Shown: piece by piece, positions 57,425-64,000 of the stretch
Position numbering within the stretch: position 1 is the first letter of the stretch
How the letters are laid out: the number at the start of each line of letters is the position of its first letter
Origin: Paraphysomonas bandaiensis
Taxonomy: Eukaryota > Chrysophyceae
NCBI GenBank assembly: GCA_965644295.1
Contig: CBFFRP010000451.1
Coordinates: forward strand, 54,937-118,936
Reading direction: 5' to 3'
DNA: 64,000 nucleotides
The notes under the pieces: model-generated
Seen by the model: only the letters and a program-made list of their open reading frames with translations
The model's database searches: none
What the model was told of the DNA's origin: nothing
Translations under genes and position numbers: made by a program

Positions 57425-58756
57425 CTATCTCCTTTTACAGTGGACTGCATACTTCCTAAAGTTTTGGATTTTCTTCTTCTCTGCTTCTGCTCGCGCCTTT
57501 CTGACAGCAATTAAATTTTCTCTGACCCTCCTATTCTCTTCTTCCCTTTCTCTACGCAACCGCTCTTGCATATCTTCCTGTGCAATCTCCCCCTCTTCTT
57601 CTTCTCCTTCCTCTTTGTCTCTATCTGTCTGAAGGGAAATTAGAACAGCACCCGAACGACGTTTCTTTCCAGAGCGCTCGACTTCCCCGTCGACAGTATC
57701 GCCTGCTGGTTTCGGAAGCGGCTCGGACATAGAAGGTACCCCCCTTTTTCCGCCAACGGTAATAGACGCCGCAGCTACGGCTGGGTCGCACTGCGAGTGC
57801 TTGAGAACGATAGTGTCGGCCACGTCAGATGGTAAGGGTTGGACATTGTCACCCGCAATTGGGGCAGTCGTCACTACATTAGAGAGAGCACAGGGAGGGT
57901 CGGGAGCCAACACTGGTTCTGCGGTAGGTACCACAGCGCTGACTGTGGCATCTTCTGTGGTTGCTGTGGAGCCGCCTTGCGCCTTCTCTTCCCGGGAAAG
58001 GAGTACAGGAGCGAATACCTGCATTTCCCTATCTCTAAAGAAGGCTAGAACTTTAGAAGCAACGTTCTCTTCAGCTTCTTTCTTAGATGAGCAGGGTTCG
58101 CCAACCATCGGTCCAGGGTCTGGTAATCCGCAGTGAATCAAATCGAAGTTGGGCTCGAATTTCGATACAAATGGGGGCAAATTCGGGGTTGTACTAACAC
58201 TCTTGGTGCTGAAAAAGGTTGCTGCCTTGTCGACGCCACGTTTCTGCATAATTTCTAGTAGAGTACTTTTAGCCTTTTTACGATCGGGTGGCGGCTTGTA
58301 TTGAGAGCGGGAAAGTACTTTAGGTTGCTGCGCTGCTGCAGGATCTGACATCAATATCGCTTTAAGTCGTGCCAAAACATCCTTTATAACACCATCTAAA
58401 GCATCTGTTATTTTACACGCCTCTTGCATATACAGGGCCCCCAAATAAGCCTCCACCATAGTGCCTTGCTCGTGTTTCGACAGTGCCGCATAGTCATTAC
58501 GAGATAAAATATTCGGCACCAACATACCCATACCACACTTCCCTAGATTATCATTGGACACCATCATGGATCTCTTCTGTGTCATCCACCCCTCTCTCTC
58601 TTCTCCTCCTAAGATAAGCTCTTGATATAGTTTGAGATCAAGCAGACGGTCTCCTAGTAGAGCGAGAGCCTTCTGCTTACCTGATCCCCCCTGAGATACG
58701 GGGAGGATGTCATGGAGACTCTCGTGTGTTAATCTCAGGGAGAGAATGGCTGACAT
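57425..58756 (-). CDS. RNase III-like protein with degenerate active site and a dsRNA-binding domain
   Basis: Intronless, 443 residues; start ATG at 58756, because the longer frame begins with a non-ATG codon in repeat DNA. Residues about 25-135 form an RNase III fold: ALALLGDRLLDLKLY, a VSNDNL block, and TMVEAYLGALYM. In active enzymes the first motif is ExxxGD and the second DxxEA. Here the first Glu is Ala and the second-motif Asp is Thr, so two of four catalytic acids are gone. A dsRNA-binding domain follows (about 175-255, STLLEIMQKRGVDK to SSKKEAEENVASKVLAFF). The remaining about 190 residues are low complexity, ending in a basic-acidic coiled coil. The pattern resembles non-catalytic RNase III relatives such as mitoribosomal mL44. 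A clear mitochondrial presequence is not evident. Confidence 0.75.
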   Translation of the reverse strand: MSAILSLRLTHESLHDILPVSQGGSGKQKALALLGDRLLDLKLYQELILGGEEREGWMTQKRSMMVSNDNLGKCGMGMLVPNILSRNDYAALSKHEQGTMVEAYLGALYMQEACKITDALDGVIKDVLARLKAILMSDPAAAQQPKVLSRSQYKPPPDRKKAKSTLLEIMQKRGVDKAATFFSTKSVSTTPNLPPFVSKFEPNFDLIHCGLPDPGPMVGEPCSSKKEAEENVASKVLAFFRDREMQVFAPVLLSREEKAQGGSTATTEDATVSAVVPTAEPVLAPDPPCALSNVVTTAPIAGDNVQPLPSDVADTIVLKHSQCDPAVAAASITVGGKRGVPSMSEPLPKPAGDTVDGEVERSGKKRRSGAVLISLQTDRDKEEGEEEEGEIAQEDMQERLRREREEENRRVRENLIAVRKARAEAEKKKIQNFRKYAVHCKRR

Positions 58757-59792
58757 GATTAAGAGGTCATATGATGGGAGTTGTGTTGTATATAGAGATG
58801 ATGGACTGTGCTGCCTGTGAAGGAATGAGAGGGTGGATGTGTGGGGACTGTACAAGGCTTATGTATGCTTATGTATGGGGACTGTACAAGGCTTATGTAT
58901 GGGGATGTACAGTGGGGTGAGAGTATGCTTATGTATGGGGATCTCTGTACAAGGCTTATGTATGCTTATGTATGGGGACTGTACAAGGCTTATGTATGGG
59001 GATGTACAGTGGGGTGAGAGTATGCTTATGTATGGGGATCTCTGTACAAGGCTTATGTATGCTTATGTATGGGGACTGTACAAGGCTTATGTATGGGGAT
59101 GTACAGTGGGGTGAGAGTATGCTTATGTATGGGGATCTCTGTACAAGGCTTATGTATGCTTATGTATGGGGACTGTACAAGGCTTATGTATGGGGATGTA
59201 CGTGGGGTGAGAGTATGCTTATGTATGGGGATCTCTGTACAAGGCTTATGTATGCTTATGTATGGGGATCTCTGTACAAGGCTTATGTATGCTTATGTAT
59301 GGGGACTGTACAAGGCTTATGTATGGGGATGTACAGTGGGGTGAGAGTATGCTTATGTATGGGGATCTCTGTACAAGGCTTATGTATGCTTATGTATGGG
59401 GATCTCTGTACAAGGCTTATGTATGGGGATGTACAGTGGGGTGAGAGTACTGATGTACTGCTGTGGGAGTGTGAAGCACTGTACAATGCAAGTACTGCTG
59501 TACCCGTACACCAGATGGAGAAGTCTAGAAGTATAGTAATATACAGAGTATATACATTTATTTATTTTCAGTTTTTGTCTATATAAGATACGTGAGAGGC
59601 ATGTAACGGACTCTGTATATGTATGTATATGTATGTATATCATCTGCTGCTATGTGATCTTAATGCATATATATACAGAGACCTCAACTGTTCATCACTC
59701 TGTTACTCCAACACACTAACTGAGAGGACAACATGCATATTCATTGCTAATTTCTTCTTTAACACAACTCCGGATATACTTTCTCTGTAGCC
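58757..59792. promoter_or_regulatory. Shared 5' region between RNase III-like gene and DNAI1
   Basis: A head-to-head gap of 1,036 bp, over half of it the 97-bp satellite described separately, plus TATGTATG runs near 59620-59640. Promoters of both genes are inferred here. Confidence 0.45.
58846..59456. repeat. Tandem array with 97-bp higher-order unit
   Basis: Built from GTACAAGGCTTATGTATG and GTATGCTTATGTATGGGGA blocks. The marker GGGGACTGTACAAGG recurs at 58877, 58974, 59071 and 59168 (97-bp steps), then 59301 after an irregular unit. Long frames across it on both strands are repeat artefacts. Confidence 0.93.
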
Positions 59793-61927
59793 ATGGCTCC
59801 AAAGCCTGCTAAGAGGACCACTAAGAAGAAGAAAGATGGAACAGATGATAACAACGCATCTAACTCAATACCTGCTGCCCCTTTAACTCATGAAGAAGAA
59901 GATTTCTATCGTGAACCTATTAAACGTATTGTCCGACCAGAGAATCAAGTGGTGTTGACTGAAGAGCAACTGGCTGAGGAATTTACGCGTATATTGACTG
60001 CGAATGATCCGAATGTTCCCAATAATACCACAAAGTATAATTACAAGGAAAAGGCGTACAAACAGGATCCTGAAGGGCCTATGGATAACCTTGCTTTTCA
60101 CTTTCAGATGGATGGGTGCTCGCTTCATAAAGAAAGTGATGAAGCCAAACATCAGCAGCAGTTGGAAGAGGCCAAAGAAATGGAGATGGAGAGACTACGC
60201 AAGGAGGCAGCCCAGGAAGCACTTGATGCTGGTGAGGACGATGTAGATGCTGAAGCTCCTAAGACAGGAAAGAATCAGTTTAATTACAGCGAGCGTGCGG
60301 CACAAACGTTCAACAATTCGTTGCGATCACGTGGCGTGGCCACAGAACCACCTCCCGTTGTTCAGTTTTTTGCAACTGTGACACAGTGGGAAATATATGA
60401 CGCCTATATGGCTGAGTATAAAAAGCAGCTTCAAGAGGAGGAGTCGCAAAAGAACACAGAAAAGCGTAAAGGTGGTTCTTCGACCCAGAATGTGGAGGAT
60501 AGCGCTGCCAAGGCGAATAAGGAGGATGACATGGTCCATAGCCAGAAAATGAGTAATGCCCTGAAGATTTTAGAACGTATGGTTAATCAGAATGCGGAGG
60601 ACGAGATATTCCAAGATTTTAAGTACTGGGAAGATGCCAGTGATTGGTACCGCAATGGCGAAGGAAGTCTTCTTCCTCTCTGGAGATTCAGCACGGAACG
60701 TACTAAGCGCAAACAAGTAACAGCAATCCGTTGGAACCCCGCGTATCCCGATTTGTTCGCAGTTGCGTACGGTAGTTATGATTTCATGCGCCAGGGGTCC
60801 GGTATGGTGTGCTGCTTTTCTTTGAAGAATACTTCCCACCCTGAGTACATATTCTCGACCGAGTCAGGAGTGATGAGCTTGGACTTTCACCCAAGGCACC
60901 AGTCACTGTTGGCAGTGGGGTGTTATGACGGAACTGTGATGGTATTCGATGTGCGCATTCGCGTGAACCGCCCAATATACTCTTCGTCCATTCGCACAGG
61001 AAAGCATACTGACCCAGTGTGGCAGGTGCACTGGCAGGATGAAGACCTAGTGAAAGAGCTCAATTTCTTCTCGATATCCTCAGATGGTCAGGTCGCGTCG
61101 TGGATCATGAGCAAGAACGAGCTCAAAATGGAACCAGTGATGCAGCTGAAGCTTGTAGCCACCGCAAGAGATGATCCTGACGAAGTTAATTTGTCAGGCC
61201 TTGCAGGAGGTTGTTGCTTTGACTTTAATCGGCATAATGAACACCTCTTCATTGTCGGTACAGAAGAGGGAAAGATTCACAAGTGCTCCAAAGCGTACAG
61301 TGGACAGTACCTGGAAACTTACCAGGGTCACCATATGGCGGTCTACGCTCTCAAGTGGAATCCTTTTCATCCCCGTGTGTTCATATCCTGTTCTGCTGAC
61401 TGGACTGTAAAGATATGGGACCATAATTTCCCAACTCCTATTCTATCGTTCGACCTAGGCAACGCAGTTGGCGACGTGGCCTGGGCTCCTTATTCATCTA
61501 CAGTTTTTGCAGCGGTCACCTCGGATGGAAAGGTTAGTCGTGATAAAATACTATGCTGAATAAAGATCTGATTTGAGTGTAACATTATCACAGGTTCACG
61601 TGTTTGACCTTGCCGAGAACAAACATGAGCCGTTATGCGAGCAGAAAGTCGTTAAGAGAGCGAAGCTAACTCATGTTTGCTTTAACCAGAGCGATCCTAT
61701 CCTCATTGTAGGTGATGATAGAGGGGGGGTAAACTCCCTCAAACTCTCTCCGAATCTCAGAAAGGTATCAGATACTTGGAATACTCTGACTTTTTCTTAC
61801 TGTGAATTAGGTTCATGAACCGAGAGGAGAGGAAGGTGAAGTGCTTCCCCACGACCCAGTTCAACTACAGGTTGATAAAATGGAAAAGCTACTTCTTGCT
61901 GCTGATCAGAAACCTCAATCTGCGTAA
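59793..61927 (+). CDS. DNAI1: Axonemal outer-arm dynein intermediate chain 1
   Basis: WD40 intermediate chain that anchors the outer dynein arm in cilia and flagella (Chlamydomonas IC1/IC78 relative). Three exons (59793-61532, 61594-61764, 61811-61927), 675 residues. The N-terminus is Lys-rich (KRTTKKKKD). Typical blocks follow: [32 protein letters not shown], then [20 protein letters not shown], and [19 protein letters not shown] just before the propeller. Six or seven WD repeats run from about 305 to 625 (for example [26 protein letters not shown]). The C-terminus SPNLRKVHEPR then KMEKLLLAA matches the family ending. Length is close to animal DNAI1 (about 700). Its presence implies a motile flagellum. 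Divergent from the RNase III-like gene. Confidence 0.96.
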
Positions 61928-62668
61928 TTATGTAAGCTTGTGGCTTGTTGATTTTGGGTTTTGTTTGTTCAATAAAAGTATGAGTACTTTAAGTAAGTAG
62001 GAGAATGAGTTGACATAACTGTTGCAGCGCATACTGACAGCTTCATACTCATATGCAGTTAGAGTCTGATACTTATATAGATTGGTCAAAATGGCACCGC
62101 TAGGAAAGAGAGTGAATCTATCAGAAGTGTGCACTTTATGATATATGAATGACATTGATCGTATCTCCTACACTGAAGCTAACCTTGCTCTTCACGTATC
62201 CTTAAGCTTACTTTGATGCACACAATGTACTTTCAAAAAAGAATTATAATTATTAATCTCAACACTTCATAACATATTCATGGAACATCTGTTCCCAATA
62301 CTCAGTAACATCTCTTTATCATATATGTTCGCTAGTCCATCGTCCATCCAATAATCCTATATTTATATAGTCATAAGTCAGTAACTGAATCTGTTTGAAA
62401 ATCACATAACTGAGATTCCTTATAATAATTATAACTATCACTTGTCATTTATTGCCATTCGCTAAAATTATGTTATCTCAACATCTCAACCACTAATCAT
62501 TCTCCACATAATCTTAGATATATCACGACCTTCTTCGCTAATATATTAAAAAAAGAGAGAGGAGAGGGGGATTTCACCCCCTGTACAGTGTTAACCGTGA
62601 CCATGAAAACTATTAATATACACCAACATTGCCCCTATGGTATTACTCTTTATCACTTACAATAATAA
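61928..62668. other. AT-rich junction region, boundary of the right-edge element somewhere inside
   Basis: No gene seen. Composition becomes strongly AT-rich towards the right. A distinctive AGAGAGGAGAGGGGGATTTC block near 62554-62573 could mark an element end, but the matching terminal repeat is outside the window. Confidence 0.35.
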
Positions 62669-62788
62669 TGGACATTTAAAGGACACTTTCAAGGACATAT
62701 TATTTTAATACAAATATATATTATTACAATATTGTAACTGTATATACTTATATATGGACACTTTGATGGACATTTTCAAGGACATTTT
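62669..62788 (+). repeat. Imperfect direct repeats rich in GGACAYTT
   Basis: 62669-62700 (TGGACATTTAAAGGACACTT and on) and 62755-62788 (TGGACACTTTGATGGACATT and on) match closely. Each contains three GGACA units spaced 10-11 bp. The start of the next frame holds the complementary TGTCC/GTCC twice. This looks like an iterated protein-binding site or origin-type region of the element. Confidence 0.5.
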
Positions 62789-62846
62789 TAACAAAAATAT
62801 AAAAAAAACACAAAAAAAATGTTGTGAATATAAAATTTAACAAAAA

Positions 62847-63098
62847 ATGTCCACAAAAACGTCCACTCAAAATACACAAAACACTATAAATACAATAATA
62901 CAACACTACATATATTACATTGACGGACAGAAACCAAACTTAAACACCGAACAACTACAACAGATAGACGGAACAATAGACCTGTTTAACACTATATATA
63001 GACATGCCGTATTTTACTCCCTATTATCCTGTAAAAAAATATATACACCTATTATATATAATGCCAAAGAAACAAGCCCAAGTAAACAAACTGATTAA
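62847..63098 (+). CDS. Small protein of unknown function, right-edge virus-like element
   Basis: 83 residues, rich in Asn, Gln, Thr, Ile and Tyr (NTIIQHYIYYIDGQKPNLN), predicted helical, with no recognised domain. Codon use is strongly AT-ended, unlike the host genes to the left. It has no intron, and its 3' end overlaps the next frame by 38 bp in a different phase, which is typical of compact viral genomes and not seen among the host genes in the window. Ends in TAA. Confidence 0.5.
   Translation: MSTKTSTQNTQNTINTIIQHYIYYIDGQKPNLNTEQLQQIDGTIDLFNTIYRHAVFYSLLSCKKIYTPIIYNAKETSPSKQTD
63050..63060 (+). promoter_or_regulatory. TATTATATATA motif abutting a start codon, copy 1
   Basis: Lies directly before the ATG at 63061 and is identical to 63261-63271, which abuts the ATG at 63272. 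Including flanks, 18 of 20 positions agree. Likely a promoter of the element's genes. Confidence 0.5.
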
Positions 63099-63234
63099 TA
63101 AAGCTTTGAGAGCAACAGTAAACAAAGCTAAACAAGACGTAACAAAGCACGCAGAGAACAAGCGGAAAGAAGTAGCCAAGAAGATAAACAAAAAGGCTAC
63201 ATCTGTGAAAAAAAGAATTAAGAAAAAGCTTTAA
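63061..63234 (+). CDS. Small highly basic protein, virion core-like
   Basis: 57 residues, about 40 percent Lys/Arg, starting MPKKQAQVNKLINKALRAT and ending in a KKR/KKK run. The start is the ATG right after the TATTATATATA motif. The size and composition resemble DNA-condensing core proteins encoded by small dsDNA viruses and virus-like transposons, but such basic peptides have no diagnostic motif. Overlaps the previous frame and precedes the structural-type gene by 37 bp. Confidence 0.5.
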   Translation: MPKKQAQVNKLINKALRATVNKAKQDVTKHAENKRKEVAKKINKKATSVKKRIKKKL

Positions 63235-63260
63235 TTTATTTTAAATTATTATATAACACA

Positions 63261-63271
63261 TATTATATATA
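63261..63271 (+). promoter_or_regulatory. TATTATATATA motif abutting a start codon, copy 2
   Basis: Identical to the motif before 63061 and in the same position relative to the ATG. Confidence 0.5.
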
Positions 63272-64000
63272 ATGAATTTATTCCCCAGAAATAAATCTTT
63301 TATCTATAATTTTACATCTATGAATTCTGACACAGTCGGCGATACACCTGAAGATTGTACAATTATATTACCACCATTACCATATTACCAGGAATGTGAT
63401 TACTATGAAGTTGAATGCATCGGTTTTTATATAAACTATGAAAGCTTAGATATATCAGCAATTCCTTTCAATGGTTGTAATAATTTAAATTTCATTGCGG
63501 AAAACTTCGCGTCAGAACGCAATTGTATTGATATTTGCGAAAATCAATTTCTTGTTTGTGGCACGCATTGTGATAGAAACAGATCATATTCAATATGTGA
63601 TAATAATAAATGTAAAGTAAAAAATACTAAAAAACCAACTACATACAGCTTTAGAACTGACACAGGCATAGTAAGAGATAAACCCTTTTGTGTATATGGT
63701 GACAAAGAGCCAAAAAAGATACGATTTCGTTTATATGATGAAAATTTAGAACCCTTGTAAAAAGAAGTTGTAAATTATAATGGTAAAACACATTGGACAG
63801 TGTCTTTTTATTTTATACCAATGTACGAAAGTAATTTTAATGAGCACAAGTGTAAGTTTTCGTTGTCATGTGAAGGAGAAGACGAGGAAAGTGAAGACGA
63901 AGAAAGTGAAGACGAAGAAAGCGAAGACGAAGAAAGTGAAGAAAAATGTGAAGACAAACGTGAGGAAATGAAGAAGATATTTAAACGTGTCGTATTTGAA
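63272..64000 (+). pseudogene. Beta-rich structural-type gene of the virus-like element, with an in-frame TAA; runs off the window
   Basis: The frame from 63272 encodes 162 residues with alternating hydrophobic strands (for example TIILPPLPYYQE, YYEVECIGFYINYESLD), many Cys, and a final block RFRLYDENLEPL. That block resembles a beta-strand motif common near the C-terminus of minor capsid-type proteins in polinton/PLV-like elements; this is an inference. A TAA occurs at 63758-63760. The same frame then stays open for 80 codons to the window edge, first with strand-like sequence and then an acidic tail (units of EDEES). The other frames in the element end in TAA, so TAA is a normal stop here. 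It is therefore either a disabled gene or one using readthrough. Confidence 0.5.

Noticed and set aside
58833-59643. 204-codon repeat frame and related frames on both strands
   Set aside because: By-products of the 97-bp tandem array.
63758-63760. UAA reassigned to an amino acid in the element
   Set aside because: The neighbouring small genes end at TAA (63096-63098, 63232-63234) and host genes use TAA stops, so a code change is not needed; decay or readthrough is simpler.

Overview
This window is nuclear DNA from a unicellular eukaryote. The genes are split by many very short GT-AG introns (mostly 40-60 bp, some only 31-39 bp). They encode eukaryote-specific proteins: G-alpha, anoctamins, a BET protein, CDH1, a gamma-tubulin complex protein, PRMT9, a DHHC acyltransferase, a full ABCA transporter and an axonemal dynein intermediate chain. 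The dynein chain implies a motile cilium or flagellum at some life stage. The species cannot be named from the sequence. Gene models below were built by matching splice phases and protein families by eye.

Layout: 1-682 is the 3' part of a G-alpha gene. 1041-5300 is repeat-rich: the end of a Ty3/gypsy pol gene, its LTR duplicated as an inverted pair with a nested foldback element, and a hAT transposase relic. 5320-6654 encodes a secreted or membrane fibrinogen-like protein. 8642-15842 holds two divergent anoctamin paralogues. 16506-19839 has a small bromodomain-NET protein (-) and a Jupiter/HN1-like repeat protein (+). 20285-25035 is a second repeat-rich block with MITEs, a broken GH18 chitinase fragment and an intronless methyltransferase-like gene with four near-identical 282-bp repeats. 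25632-28364 has an SDS22-like LRR gene (-) and an unknown protein (+). 28600-29240 is a non-autonomous hAT element with a perfect 8-bp target duplication. 29671-35216 has CDH1/FZR1 (-) and PRMT9 (+). 36240-43203 has GCP3 (-) and a glomulin/ALF4-like protein (+). 44493-50719 is an ABCA transporter with a C-terminal TM2 domain. 51738-56364 has PPAT/PurF (-) and a DHHC enzyme (+). 57425-61927 has a degenerate RNase III-dsRBD protein (-) and DNAI1 (+). From about 62660 to the edge lies AT-rich, intronless, tightly packed DNA that looks like the end of an integrated virus-like (polinton/PLV-type) element.

Two themes stand out. First, the host genes form seven head-to-head (-/+) pairs, and most shared 5' regions, often with the first introns too, carry (CATA/TATG)n microsatellites, while the convergent 3' gaps largely lack them. 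Second, mobile DNA sits mainly in two blocks and at the right edge. The most novel-looking items are the ABCA-TM2 fusion, the right-edge element with a repeated promoter-like motif and an in-frame TAA, the 4 x 94-residue repeat gene, and the anoctamin pair whose exon phases match except for one extra intron.
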